A DNA stretch of 64,000 nt from assembly GCF_905404315.1 (NCBI RefSeq), contig NC_066287.1, positions 9,114,001 to 9,178,000 on the forward strand. Direction: 5' to 3'. Shown here piece after piece: positions 10,701-20,927 of the stretch (position 1 is the first letter of the stretch; each line of letters opens with the position of its first letter). This stretch comes from Leptidea sinapis. Taxonomy: Eukaryota; Arthropoda; Insecta; Lepidoptera; Pieridae. Under the pieces are notes generated by a model. The model searched no databases and had not been told where the DNA came from. It worked only from the letters and a program-made list of their open reading frames with translations. The translations under genes were made by a program, and so were the position numbers.

Positions 10701-11797
10701 CATCACCACCGGTGTCGTGCAGATCTAGTCCTCACAGCAGTGCAGCTGGAGCTGGTAGTGTGGCAGCTAGCACTGCTGCTCCCAAGATCATCCAAGAATC
10801 TCATGAATCCTTAGAGTCGGAAATTAAGCGGCTCCGAGAACGACTTTACACTGTCGAAACGGAAAATGCTGCGATGTCTGCGAAGCTAAGTCAACAGCAA
10901 TGGGAAGTTGATCAAAGGTATTTTTAAGTGTTCAGTAGTAAGTATATATATAATAGTAAGTTTTATTTGGGTATAGGTACTCAATATTTAAATACTGTTA
11001 CAATACAATAATCAATGTATAAATGCAAGTTCTATAATAATTACAGTTTCTTTTAGTTTTATTTTAGTAACAAATAGATGTTCCAGATGTTAAAAATAAT
11101 TATAGTCGAAAAAATAGCTCCATTGCAAGCAAAAACCTTCAGTATTGTGAAGTATCACAGTCATTGGCAACGTTCCATTGGGCGCTATAGAATAGTTTGC
11201 TTTTGTTTTTTTTGTAAAATATTTTACTTTTCAACTTTGTTCAAATGTCACATTTAAAACCAAGTCTCGTAAGACTGGGACTATTTAATACAATTATTCC
11301 CAGGCTAGAGAGCCTCGAACAAGGGATTCGCGTCGACAAGGAGTCACACTTGTAGCAAGAGGTTCTTATGCGATAATTTCTGCGTCACATTTTTAAAGTC
11401 CGTTTAAAATTCTTGCTAGTTTAAAGGTACGCCATTTTCCATTTTATAATTTAAGAATGTTGGCAATGAGACACCAATATTAGTTGTTAGTTCCAAAAAC
11501 CCGAACCGTAGAAGAAAGTAACTATTTTTGTTATGTATGTGGCTTTTTATTGTAATATTTTTTAATTGTTTCTACACACCCGACGTTATATCAGGTACAA
11601 TGTGTGTTGTGGTATTTTGTTCGAAATAGTTTAGTTGACTAGTTCGGTGTTGTGTGTGTGCCTGTGTAGCTGTAAACTATTTAGTTTAATATTATTGTTT
11701 ACTGAACAGGCTTCAGGAGATCGAAATGCAAATATGCGGCGGGAGTTCACTTAGCTCACAAGAGGACAACGAACGCAATCGAGAGAGTATTATTTAA
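4545..11797 (+). CDS. Cyclic nucleotide-gated cation channel subunit, 3' exons (partial gene)
   Basis: Seven exons (4545-4737, 6903-7003, 7074-7211, 8195-8362, 9007-9142, 10675-10917, 11710-11797) join in phase to 354 residues and a TAA stop. All six introns are GT-AG. Residues 1-64 are the C-linker (VIKWFDYLW, LPDKLKAEIAI). Residues 65-200 are the cyclic-nucleotide-binding domain, with the phosphate-binding cassette G133-E134 and R147-T148 in GNRRTASVRS. Residues about 245-282 are Ser/Pro/Ala-rich. Residues about 288-334 form a coiled coil with L/I/V/M at a/d positions (L291, I295, L298, L302, V305, M312, L316), like the leucine-zipper region that directs assembly of CNG A-type subunits. CNG channels are plasma-membrane cation channels opened by cGMP or cAMP in sensory signalling. 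The six transmembrane helices and the pore are not in the window. The relatives I recall are insect CngA/Cngl-type subunits; I cannot tell which. Confidence 0.93.
6168..6565 (+). mobile_element. Lep1-type Helitron-like element in CNG intron
   Basis: Starts TCCCTACTTATAATAATAATATTATAAATG-like in character, runs through TTACGCTTTTACGCCGG, ACTGAACCGATTTTGAT and GGACATAGGCTA, and ends in CTACGCGGACGAAGTCGCG plus GCTAG. These are hallmarks of the abundant lepidopteran Lep1 non-autonomous Helitron-like family. It has no coding capacity. A reverse-oriented relative lies at 21530-21868. Confidence 0.75.
6903..7003 (+). CDS. CNG channel exon: start of nucleotide-binding domain
   Basis: The acceptor ATTTTCAG ends at 6902 and the donor AAG/gtattc begins at 7004. 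It encodes VEIFQNTEAGFLCEL and SPGDYICRKG, the first helices and strands of the cyclic-nucleotide-binding domain. The split Arg and Gly codons at its ends join exactly with the neighbouring exons. Confidence 0.93.
7074..7211 (+). CDS. CNG channel exon: binding-domain beta-roll
   Basis: The acceptor TTTCAACAG ends at 7073 and the donor GCAG/gtaaac begins at 7212; the preceding intron is only 70 bp. It encodes GKEMYIVNRG and AGSYFGEISILNMGTA, the beta-roll plus the Gly-Glu half of the phosphate-binding cassette, which contacts the ribose 2'-OH and phosphate in characterised family members. Confidence 0.95.
8195..8362 (+). CDS. CNG channel exon: cassette Arg-Thr and C-helix
   Basis: The acceptor is GTCGACAG ending at 8194, with a poor polypyrimidine tract. 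The donor AAAG/gtctgt begins at 8363. It encodes NRRTASVRSVGYSDLFVLSK, supplying the Arg-Thr pair, then the B and C helices (WDVLKEYP, AIAVKRLEKYRK). The exact start is fixed by phase and by family conservation of GNRRTA, not by the quality of the acceptor. Confidence 0.93.
8448..8664. mobile_element. MITE with ACGGCCGT termini (217 bp)
   Basis: The left end ACGGCCGTTTTCGATAACCT and the right end AGGTTAT-like complement, seen as ACGTTATTGAAAACGGCCGT, form an imperfect terminal inverted repeat of about 20-25 bp. It is non-coding and lies in the intron after the C-helix exon. No clean target-site duplication is evident. Confidence 0.75.
9007..9142 (+). CDS. CNG channel exon: short post-binding-domain exon
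   Basis: This exon is needed to keep phase between 8362 and 10675. Its acceptor is AATAGTAG ending at 9006 (weak) and its donor TATAG/gtaaga begins at 9143 (strong). It encodes MGRSASTSGLTDQLKLR plus about 27 further residues rich in His, Gln and Pro. The AMGR...ST.GL pattern directly after the C-helix agrees with what I recall of insect CNG proteins. Confidence 0.82.
9200..9517 (-). mobile_element. Family A SINE-like retroposon, copy 1
   Basis: About 310 bp, with a T run at the left (the poly-A tail of a - strand insert) and CTCCCAATGGTAAA at the right. It contains the family landmarks GACGAGCAGGA, TTGAGACATAAG, GTCTCATTTGCCCAGTA and GGTACCCATAATCTAGCCGG. It lies in the CNG intron just past the 136-bp exon. 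No protein is encoded and no clear pol III boxes are seen. Confidence 0.8.
10286..10600 (+). pseudogene. RTE-type LINE reverse-transcriptase tail (family C), copy 1
   Basis: Broken frames include FNQCVSPVMTYGTQTWSLT, WVGHIVRRTDGRWG, RRPRTGRRSVGRPPTRW and DLVKIAG, the well-known C-terminal end of an RTE/R1-like LINE polymerase. The piece is 5'-truncated and frameshifted. It ends about 75 bp before the next CNG exon, so a LINE insertion has landed close to a splice acceptor. Confidence 0.85.
10675..10917 (+). CDS. CNG channel exon: Ser/Pro linker and coiled coil
   Basis: The acceptor CAATTGCAG ends at 10674 and the donor CAAAG/gtattt begins at 10918. It encodes a Ser/Pro/Ala-rich linker and then ESLESEIKRLRERLYTVETE and onward, a clear heptad-repeat coiled coil. 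By analogy with vertebrate CNGA subunits this is an assembly domain. Confidence 0.93.
11710..11797 (+). CDS. CNG channel terminal coding exon
   Basis: The acceptor CTGAACAG ends at 11709. It encodes the last 28 full residues, finishing the coiled coil (LQEIEMQI) and ending in ERNRESII and TAA at 11795-11797. The 3' UTR follows; the first AATAAA I see downstream is at 12649-12654, a possible polyadenylation signal. Confidence 0.9.
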
Positions 11798-12977
11798 CAG
11801 CGCGCCACGAAATCGGTGCTGCTGTCTTCGACGGTGACCTGTGCTGTTCCTTCTCAAAATGGGCCCCAAACATACCGTGTTACTGCTGTTTGTTAAGCCG
11901 CAACTGGAACCCACTGCCAAATAATTCAGACCTTGGTAGTTATGTGCCCCAACCTTAAGATAATTAGTATTAGATCATTTGGGTGATCGCAATCGGGCGC
12001 CGCCGGTATTGTCGAACTTCTGACAGCCGGTGTGTAGGTAGTATAATGGGATGTTAAATACGAATTAATTTTATCAAATTTATATGCATATACATAGTAT
12101 ATTACTCGTAACATTAACTGACGAGTGTTCGTGGAGTGAGAATTTTGACGAGACAATATTATCTTTAATGCTGGACAATTGTGTGTGTGTGTGTGTGGAA
12201 ATACAATACAATGCACCTTAGCGTCGGCCGATGAAGGCGATAACTTCGAATTTCGTATGAGAATTGTAAATACCTCCATTTTGTTAAACGAAATTAATGT
12301 TAATTGATTGCTTATATTGTATAAGGATATAGAGGTGGTGGTAATTTAGACAATATGTTTGTAAACGTATTTATGTGCTGATTCGAAGTGTGTTCATATC
12401 GTACTAATCGAAGTATGGGGACAGTATCGTCAGATATGTGTTATATTACTGAACTATTACCAAATATACTTTTAGAACCAAGAAGAAGACCAATACTTAC
12501 GCAATGAACAGATCCTCGTTTCCAATCTAGTTATTATGGAATTCAAAATCATTTTCAATCCACCCAGACTTTCAATTACTTTGCTATAAAAAAATATGTG
12601 ATTTAATAATTCATTTTACAGCTCAAAACTGATATATTAGTTTATTTAAATAAAAAAATTCTTGTCTAGGACGCGATATATCTAAAAAAATTAAAAGGGG
12701 ATCACTTTCTACAAACTCGTGGAATGTTTTTGTAAGCAAATTGAATCGTTAAACATATTGCATGTTTATGTGAATTTTGTAGTCTACAGTTCTGAAAGCT
12801 TTAATTAAGATGATAATGCGGAGAATAATTAATTATTCAATTTAATTAATTTCTGGTTTGTAGAATTAAAACGGCCACAGTAATTGCATGAAATTTGTAA
12901 ATAATTCTCGGGGTGGGATTAATTGTCATTTAGGCAGGTTTCTTGTGCAAACTGTGGAATATTCCAGAGACACTTAC
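11798..12977. other. Probable CNG 3' UTR, then non-coding DNA
   Basis: It is GC-richer for about 100 bases after the stop, then AT-rich. It contains a (TG)n microsatellite at 12180-12197 and an AATAAA at 12649. Where the transcript ends cannot be told from sequence alone. Confidence 0.45.
12180..12197. repeat. (TG)n microsatellite
   Basis: About nine TG units in a row. Confidence 0.9.
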
Positions 12978-13245
12978 GGCCTTACAAATAAAATTGACAT
13001 AAAGTTATAACTAAGCATAAACCAAGAATATGGTAAATGTTTACAAATTGACATTTTGCTTACGAATGGTTTATTCGGACGTATAACGTTTCCCGCGTTT
13101 ATTTTCAAGGCAGCTTGTCATGCGGAAAACTTCAGAATTACCATTTAATTGACAATGTGTTGTGTTGTCAATGATATTGTAAACATTTTGCATATTCTTT
13201 GTTTATCATCAGTTACAACTTTATACCAAGTTTATTTGTAAGGCC
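12978..13245. mobile_element. Long-TIR MITE (268 bp)
   Basis: The left arm begins GGCCTTACAAATAAAATTG and the right arm is its near-complement, ending AAGTTTATTTGTAAGGCC. The arms pair imperfectly over about 65 bp each, through AGTTATAACTAAGCATAAAC and AAGAATATG on the left. The loop of about 135 bp is non-coding. The termini and length indicate a non-autonomous DNA transposon. No clear target-site duplication is seen. Confidence 0.85.
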
Positions 13246-14357
13246 TTTAATGTATTAAACCATGTTAATGTATTGTATGAAATGGCGTTATGGTGATGCT
13301 TCTGTAAAAACGGCTGTCGTTTATCTATTTATACGATAAATCTTACAAAGATTTTAGTATTTTTTAATCACTACATACTGCCAAATTATATAAGAATAAA
13401 AAATGGTTTAATGTAATGTTATTATTCGTAAATTAACGTTTTGTACCTACTAGAAATCCAAAAATTCTTGATTGGTTGAAGAGTTTTAATAGTAAAGTTC
13501 TGTATGTACCAAGCTAGTTAATTGTGTTAAGATTTTTATATAAAATTAACAAATCTGGAAGCACATTGCTTATTAACATTATTGTAAATATAAACTATAA
13601 TAGTTATGTATATAAAATGCTTATTTTGATTCGAACAATTTTATTGGGAAGTTTAGATCGTAACAAAAAACAAATTTGATGGTTAGTTTGAAATCTTTAG
13701 AGCTATTAAATTCTATAAATATTATTGTCTTTCAATCTTCTTAAATGTGCTTAGCAAGAGATGAGAAGATTCAAAATCAGATACAAATCCTTAATGGTTT
13801 TGTAAAGATGTTTACGTTTGAATATAGTGTATTTTTTTTTTCGCTTATAATAACAGAGAACTTAACAATTTTTCAACTTTATATTTGTCTATGATTTTCA
13901 CTGAACTTAAAATTCAGTGTCAACAGCAGAAATATACTTATGCTTAATAAGGCAACGTGGTTTGAAATTATGTTGTCTCTTCCAGAATTAATTGTATTTT
14001 TTCTAGAATAAATTTCTAATTCAACGTGACGTGGAAACTTAAAAGATTTGTTCTAATGTTCAGTTCAGACGAATGCAGAAAAGTTCAAGAATCAGGTAAT
14101 TTAGAGGGTGCAGTCACTCTTGGTAGTTTGGTAAAACTGATATACTAGTAGGCTGTTTCTGAAGACATTAAAATTAAAATATTAAAAAAAAACTTAATAC
14201 TTTCAGACAACAATATGGATTTTTTGTATTTTTTAAAAATCCATTAGGAACGAGAAAGTAAGTACATAATAATATTCAGAATATTATTTTGCGACCACAA
14301 TACCTTTTTTTCTGGCATTTTGATTTCTGAGTACAAAATGATCGTACGCTAGGACCT
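13246..14357. other. Non-coding AT-rich stretch
   Basis: I see no gene, terminal repeat or known family here. Confidence 0.5.
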
Positions 14358-14775
14358 TAGATTAAGGATTGGTCTCCGCTGTGCTCCAAATAGATACCGC
14401 GCTACCTAATAACAATAGCTTTTTTATTACGGCAACTATTAGTTGCTTGTGTGCGTGCCATCTTGACACTCAATGGCATCTTTCAAATTTTGTAACACAC
14501 GCTTTGTGCTATTTTACATTGAAATTAATAAAACACAAAATACTGCTGATATGTGATCCCAGTGTCTTTCATATTTCTTGTAGTATTATTTTTACAGTGT
14601 TTTACCACGAAATCCGACATTTTAGTTTCAATTATTAGCAAAGTTTAACAGAACATGTGGCATGTCAACGTCACACATGTTTCGAGACTGGTTCGAGGCC
14701 CACTTTAGTTGCCGCACTGTGCGCCTACGCCTGCTGTATCTAGTTGGAGCGCAGCAGAGACCAATCCTTAATCTA
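14358..14775. mobile_element. MITE with about 33-bp terminal inverted repeats (418 bp)
   Basis: The left end TAGATTAAGGATTGGTCTCC and the right end, read in reverse complement, TAGATTAAGGATTGGTCTCT continue to match through GCTGnGCTCCAA and TAGATAC. The interior has no transposase-like frame; the 89-codon open frame at 14369-14638 is inside it and has no motif. Confidence 0.88.
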
Positions 14776-16068
14776 TGGTTAAAAATCACTGATTAGATTT
14801 CTGGTGATGACAATGATGCTTTTATTTTTAATTTTGCAATAAAATGACTCAAAATAGTGCAATGCTTCATGAGTTTTATAAATAATAATGTAATATTTAT
14901 AGTTTAAAATGAAATTTTCATTCGTTTAAATGCTTCAAAAGACCAAGATAGTTAGAATTAGTGTAATATTTATGTAATTATTATTCATGTATCTAACCTT
15001 TATCCTTTACAACTTGAGAAATAGATAGGAATCCAATTTTTAATTATTGTATATAAAAATTTATTTAATGTTATCATAATGTTATGTATCGATTTATATT
15101 ATTCTTCTTACATTTTTCTCAATTGTAAATTGATATGAATTGGGATATTATAAATAACACAACAAACTCACTGTTAAAAAATAAAACTACCCGCAACAAT
15201 GCTTTAAATTGAACGTCAATAATTAGCGCCGTTCTGTTTTAATTTAAGACGTCAGTAAGATTTATTAATTTCAGATTTATGACGTCATAATTTTATAAAA
15301 AAAAATTGTAAGGTCACTCAGATTACATTGGCTTAAAAAATCTATATGTTGAAAAAAATATAAGGCCAATTGTTCTCATGGCCTGAATTTATTTCCAAAA
15401 CTGTCAATACTTGTTTTGATGAGTGATTCATAAAATAAATTAATGTGAATAATTATTATATCATTTAAGTTGCATTTATATTCTGTAAAGCCCATCACAT
15501 ATTTTTAATTTTATGAATTATTGTTTCGAGTGATAGATGTAAAAATACTCCATAATTTATATTTGTTCGATTTTCTTGTTTGTTTACAAAGGTTTTTATT
15601 TATGTCTTGTGACACGACGTTCGAAAAATAATATTTAAAATATTGGGGTAATATGTACTAAACGTACTAGAGAAGATATCTCACCTTCATTGTTTGTAAC
15701 ACGAGTTGTGGCCAGCTGTAGTCAACTTATTTAGTCTATGCTAAACGTTTGTAGTAACAACACGCGTTTGAATGCTGAGTTTTGTTTAAAATTGAGTTAA
15801 TACTTATTAAACATACTTAAGCCTACGATAGGCATTATTTTAATGTTTTGGTAAACTTGATTTTACGTTTATGCTAAAAATAAATATGTCTTTTCAGAAC
15901 AAATTAAACAAAATCCACTCTTACTCATTGAAGTAAAGCTCATAATATTTGGTTTTGTTTTCAATATTGCTTATGTCAAAATGTCGGTATAAATCAAACG
16001 CCTAAGTCTGATTCAACTAATGACAGACAGCGCTGGCCGCAATCGTTTGCTTAAACTGATGGAATTTT
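14776..16068. other. Non-coding AT-rich stretch
   Basis: No gene or recognised repeat was seen on either strand. Confidence 0.5.
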
Positions 16069-16200
16069 TTCTTTCTTTATGGAATAGGAGGACAAACGAG
16101 CGTACGGTCACCTGTTGTTAAGTGATCACCGCCGCCCACACTCTCTTGCAACACCAGAGGAATCACAGGAGCGTTGCCGGCCTTTAACTTTTGGTTCAGG
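16069..16200 (-). pseudogene. Family B LINE 3' end, copy 1
   Basis: Read on the - strand this is the last part of a non-LTR retrotransposon polymerase and its 3' UTR: KGRQRSCDSSGVAR-type codons, then GGTGATCACTTAACA and GTACGCTCGTTTGTCCTCC ending in CCATAAA. It is strongly 5'-truncated. Fuller copies are at 18538-18858 and 24267-24650. Confidence 0.7.
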
Positions 16201-16261
16201 ACTTTTTCGTATAGTTTGCTTTAATTGTTATTAATTAATGGAAGAAAGAAGAACTGTTGTG

Positions 16262-16516
16262 AAAGCCTGTGGGAGGATGCCGGCTAATTTATGGGTACCA
16301 CAACGTTTACTGCTTTGGTCTGAAGGGCACCGGAGAAATTACTGGGCAAATGAGACTTAATATCTTATGTCTCAAGTTGACGAGCGCAATTGCCGCTCAG
16401 AGTTTTCGGGATATATAAAGAATCATGAGCGACACTGAATTGTAATGGGCAGGGCGAATCAATTACCATTAGCTGAACATCCTGCCCGTCTCGTCCCATA
16501 TTTTCATAAAAAAAAT
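16262..16516 (+). mobile_element. Family A SINE-like retroposon, copy 2
   Basis: Plus-oriented copy, from TGTGGGAGGATGCCGGCTAA to TCGTCCCATATTTTCATAAA with an A-run tail. It has an internal deletion of about 50 bp relative to the copy at 26789-27100. It lies just downstream of a family B fragment. Confidence 0.78.
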
Positions 16517-16833
16517 TCTTACTAAAAGTACTCAGCAGGCTCACCAAGTTGAAGAAGACTGACTTCTCTAGTACGTAGGCGTATTACCTCAGTGGATAAG
16601 GACATTCCTGTCGTTATGACTGTACAATAGTTGATGTCAACTCAATGATAGCATTATATTTATGGGTAACTGCAGTATCTAGCTTGTCAGTCCTATTGAA
16701 AAATCAATTATATTATGTATATTATGTCACATGATTCATTTAATTGTTAATAAAAACATTATTGCAAATAGTAATTGGTTTTATTTGATCGCATTTTGAT
16801 ATAAACTTAACCTTATGTATAAAGTAATATATA

Positions 16834-17249
16834 TACAGGGTTGCCGAGAAGTTGACGTCCAAAGCTAAAATTTGAAAGCCTCATGGTGATGAGTATCCGA
16901 ATCGCCCCTGTGTGTGTTCTACGATTTTGCGTAGTTTAGGAGATAATATTTTTTTTTCCCTTTTATCCGCTTTTTTTACCTAATTGTGGTTTAGGACTTT
17001 TTTCAAATTTTTTTGAACACTTTTAGTTAATTTTATTGTTGCAATAACCACATAAGAAACTATGAAAAGTTTAGACAATGCGGAACTAGTTCAGAATTGA
17101 GTCGTAAGTTCAAGATAATTGCTCCAGCTAAATTCATGAAAATGTTCAAGGTATCAAAAAAAAATGGGGAGCCTATGGCTTCTAACTATTTTTAAAAACT
17201 TCCCAGAACATTGACCAACAAAATGAGCCAACTTCTCGGCCACCCAGTA
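16834..17249. mobile_element. MITE with TACnGGGTnGCCGAGAAGTTG termini (416 bp)
   Basis: The left end TACAGGGTTGCCGAGAAGTT and the right end CCAACTTCTCGGCCACCCAGTA are inverted copies with two mismatches in about 21 bp. If the TA at each edge is a target duplication, the element is a TA-inserting type such as Tc1/mariner-related, but that is inference. The interior is non-coding. Confidence 0.82.
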
Positions 17250-17639
17250 GATACAGTAATAATATATATACAGTAATGTAATCGTTAAGTGTAATAATCA
17301 ATCTATTATTTTGTAACTTTTAAATATATCAAAAACCTTTTAAACTGATATCAAAAATTATCAATCTGATATTAAACATTTAAACAACTCCTATACATTT
17401 ATTATGAGATAATTAGAAAGGTTTTAGTTTACTAAAAAAGATTTTCAAATAAAATCAAATCGAAAATATTTTATTACATAGGTAAATCATATTGCACTTG
17501 AAATATGTAATTTTTTTCTTCGTACAGCCAATTCGGAAGGCAGATTTCCATAGAGAAAGATGAGCAAGAAAATCTAAGGGTGCTCTTTTCAAAACACATA
17601 ACAAGTTCTTTCTTTTAATGTAACTTACAAAACATTTCA

Positions 17640-17820
17640 TTTACAATATATGCAAAGTGATGCAACAAAAGTACTCAAACGTCAAAAACTAAATGGCTTA
17701 CACGAGTAAGTCAAAAAAAGTAAATTAATAATTAAAAACACAAGAGTAATTGAGTACAGTAGATGCATCAATCCACACATACCGTAAATAAATAAAAGCA
17801 TTATGCGAGCATTTTTTTTT
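17640..17820 (-). repeat. Family J repeat, copy 1
   Basis: The reverse complement matches the segments in the 3.9-kb units (48160-48300 and 49300-49440): GTGATGCAACAAAAGTACTC, GTGTAAG..., TGATGCATCTACTGTACTC and TTATTTAC. It is a decayed, truncated copy. Confidence 0.65.
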
Positions 17821-17877
17821 AAATAAAATATATGATAACATTAATTTTAAGATAATTAAATTAAAGAAATAAAAAAA

Positions 17878-17985
17878 ACATGAATCAGACCATCCAGCCA
17901 CCACAAGTACCGCCCGTTCACGAGCATGACGCATGGACCAACCATCGCCTCCCTCGACCATATTAGTAAGGGATGAGTGTTATTT
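17878..17985 (-). repeat. Family I repeat scrap, relative of the 90-codon frame in the 3.9-kb unit
   Basis: On the - strand it reads ATATGGTCGAGGGAGGCG, then CATGCGTCATGCTCGTGAAC and GGCGG...TGGTGGCTGGATG. The same text occurs twice in tandem inside each 3.9-kb unit (48714-48875). The single copy here shows that the sequence is a dispersed repeat and not unique to the tandem array. Confidence 0.7.
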
Positions 17986-18537
17986 TAGCTTAGTACTAAT
18001 ATTAAAGGAAACTGTTAATTTACCTAACAAATTAATAAAACTATAATTAAAATGAACAAAATTTTTGCTTGGCAAATACAAAATATTGTATTCAAAGCAG
18101 ATGTTCTTCAAAGACCTATGTACTAATCTCATACTAAATGTATGGGAGTGTTTAATATCAAATCTTCGGCGATTTCTCGTTTCATTTTTTAAAATTTATT
18201 GATGACATTTTACTGATTCTGTAACGTACTTTCGATATCAGTTTAGACATAAGTTTTTTGATATCTGTGATAGTAACGATGGGCGGTCCCCCACGAGGAT
18301 CGTCATCCTTCACGGCCTTTTCTAACTGTTTTTTATGGAGGACACACTCTCATGAAACACCAGAGAATTCAAATTTGAGTTCCAATAGATAGAGAAGCAA
18401 ATGACATCGGTGAAGTGGACAAAAGTGACACGAATGTTTGCTATCAATTTGGAATCGCCAGCGAACATTGCAGTTCCAAAACCGCTTATACATCAGGAGC
18501 TTCTAACTAGAACGCTGTATATCCCGTAAGTTACCGC

Positions 18538-18858
18538 ATTTATCACGGGGAGTGTTCCGAAGAGCTGTTTAAACTGATTCCTGCCGTCGAATTCCACCTT
18601 CGCACGACATGCCACAAGTTAGGATATCATCCCCTCCATCTGCACAGTGCGGTTTTCAAGGAACTTTCTTCCTCGTACTACAACGCTATGGAATGAGCTT
18701 CCTTGTGCGGTGTTTCCGGGACGATATTACATGGGTACTTAAAGGCCGGCAACGCTCTTGTGATTCCTCTGGTGTTGCAAGAGACCGTGGGCGGCGGTGA
18801 TCACTTAACACCAGGTGACCCGTACGCTCGTTTGTCCTCCTATTCCATAAAAAAGAAT
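18538..18858 (+). pseudogene. Family B LINE polymerase C-terminus, copy 2
   Basis: Broken frames carry YHGECSEELF-like, HHLHSAVFKELSS-like and KGRQRSCDSSGVAR pieces, the common tail of a lepidopteran jockey/CR1-like polymerase. Its 3' UTR follows (GGTGATCACTTAACACC, CGTACGCTCGTTTGTCCTCC, CCATAAA). It is 5'-truncated. Family A copy 3 follows about 25 bp later. Confidence 0.78.
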
Positions 18859-18886
18859 AAAAAAGTTATGGTAAATTATCGTTAGT

Positions 18887-19208
18887 GTTTTTTTTTTGTG
18901 AAAATAAGACGAGCAATACGTTCAGCTGTTGGTAATTGATACGCTCTGCCCATTACAATTCAGTGCCGTTCAGGATTCTTGAAAACCTAAAAATTCTGAG
19001 TGGTACTACAATTGCGGTCGTCACCTTGAGACATAAGAAGTTAAGTCTCATTTGCCCAGTATATTCAATAGCTACGACACCCTTCAGACCGAAACAAAGT
19101 AATGTTTTCACATTGCTGCTTTACGGCAGAAATAGGCGCCGTTGTGGTACCCATAATCCAGCCGGCATCCTGTGCAAAGGACCTCCTGATGTGCCTCCCA
19201 CTGGTTCG
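18887..19208 (-). mobile_element. Family A SINE-like retroposon, copy 3
   Basis: A T9 run at the left and CCTCCCACTGGTTCGTAA at the right. It has all family landmarks, with a few-base expansion near the right end (ATGTGCCTCCC). No coding capacity. Confidence 0.8.
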
Positions 19209-20205
19209 TAAATCACTTTAAAAAATTTAAGGATGGCATCTTTAATTTTTAAAAGGAAAAAAATAGTAATTTTACATTAAAAGTCTTACTAATAAAAGCA
19301 GTCAAAATTTATTTATTCAGTAGAATCAATGTATAATCACTAACAATCGTCAGGCTTCAATGCTAAATTTTCTAAGGCTTCACTATCGCGACTCAGCTGA
19401 GATGAAGCCACAAGAAACTCAGTGAGCAAATTTTTGTGATTAAGTACTTAATATTTTAACTCAACGTAAATGATTAATAAATGCATTCTTCTATTACACT
19501 GCCAAGCAGCCTTATCATTACTGAAGTCTTTTATCTGTAATAGTCGTTACAATAATTCAATTTACTTTTATTTTAATGTTTGTTTTAACAAACTCTGAAT
19601 GTCAATAGGCAGAATTATGTAAAAACACATATATACATATACAAATGAATTACCTATTTACTTTATGAAGCCTTGTTTTCGAACTTCAAGCTTATCCTCA
19701 TTTCTTAAATTGAAATTGTGACAGGCTTTTTTTGTATGTTTTATTTTTGTTATATGTACAAACTATTATCATATATATATTGAAAGAAAACAGTAATTAA
19801 TTATCTTCTTGCATTTGTCTCCTAGCGCCTCACTAGGGCCTATTCCATATATAGCTCAGACAACCCTCTTCTGCAGCACAAAGATGCAATATCTGCGGCA
19901 TTACTCAAAATGACAGGCCATATGACATCACGCTGTGAAGTGGCTGTAAACATTAGTAAAGTAACCGAGACGTGCGGTTTTCACGTCTGTTAGATAACGA
20001 CTTTTTTTCACAGCATATGCGGCAAAATTAGTTCTGTTTGACAACTTATTTATTTCAGATCCTTATTAAAGTTTATAATCTGATGCTATATACCCAGTAC
20101 GACAGTATCTGTAGTCATCTGTTTATTGAAATCTTTAACTTTTACTTATATTCTTGCCTCTTCCACAATAGGCATAACAAGGCTTACACATTTTATTATC
20201 TATTA
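19209..20205. other. Non-coding stretch
   Basis: I recognise no gene or repeat. Confidence 0.45.
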
Positions 20206-20207
20206 CT

Positions 20208-20590
20208 AACTTACCCGACAGACGTTGTTCTGTATATAATAAATAAAATATTGTTTTTATATAAATTTGTCAATAATATATCATAACATCAAAATTTACT
20301 TCGTAAAATATGCACCCTGCTGTCGTAATGAAATTGTTTCACATCAGAACTGTCAAACCCTGCGTCAATAAATTCTCTCATAGAAATTATGTATGGACAC
20401 ATCAAAGGAAAAACAAATTTGTTGTTTTTATTTAATTTAGCAGCATTTTCCTATTAATTCGCCTTTTAAACCTTCCCTGGACTCCTACAAATAATTCAAG
20501 ACCAAAATTAGCCAAATCGGTCCAGCCGTTCTCGAGTTTTAGCGAGACTAACGAACAGCAATTCATTTTTATAAATATAGATAGATTAAG
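20208..20590 (+). repeat. Lepidopteran dispersed repeat (about 380 bp)
   Basis: Starts TTACCCGACAGACGTTGTTC and ends with TTAGCCAAATCGGTCCAGCC, TTCTCGAGTTTTAGCGAGAC and TTCATTTTTATAAATATAGA. I recognise these blocks as a widespread lepidopteran repeat, but cannot place it in a class from sequence alone. Its 5' part overlaps an open frame at 20038-20286 that has no motif. Confidence 0.55.
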
Positions 20591-20662
20591 ATTATTTAGA
20601 AGTTGGTACTTTTACAGTTTTACAAACAGCGCGATTTATATCGTCAACAAATACTAATTGTC

Positions 20663-20927
20663 TTTTTTTTTATGAAAATATGGGATGAGACGAGCAGAAC
20701 TTTCAACTAATGGCAATTTATACGCCCTTCATTTCAATGCTCAGGGTTATTGAAAAACCCAAAAATTACTGCGCTCGTCACATTGAGACATAAGTTTTCA
20801 AGTCTTATTTGCCCTTCCGACCGAAACACAGTAATGCTTATACATTACTGCTTCACGGCAGAAATAGGGCCCTTGTGGTACCCATAATGTAGCCGGCATC
20901 CGGTGCAAAGGAACCTCCCACTGGTAA
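20663..20927 (-). mobile_element. Family A SINE-like retroposon, copy 4
   Basis: A T-run then ATGAAAATATGGGATGAGAC at the left and CCTCCCACTGGTAAA at the right. Shortened by internal deletions around 20735-20790. Confidence 0.78.

Noticed and set aside
10413..10814. A 133-codon frame joining LINE tail and CNG exon
   Set aside because: Its second half reads the CNG exon in the wrong frame; the splice acceptor at 10674 and phase continuity identify the true exon.
11926..12279. A 117-codon - strand frame downstream of the CNG gene
   Set aside because: It spans the (TG)n microsatellite and shows no motif or splice context; probably chance within the 3' UTR region.
16565..16700. tRNA-like A box (TTACCTCAGTGGATAAGGAC)
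   Set aside because: No B box or pairing arms follow; too weak to call.
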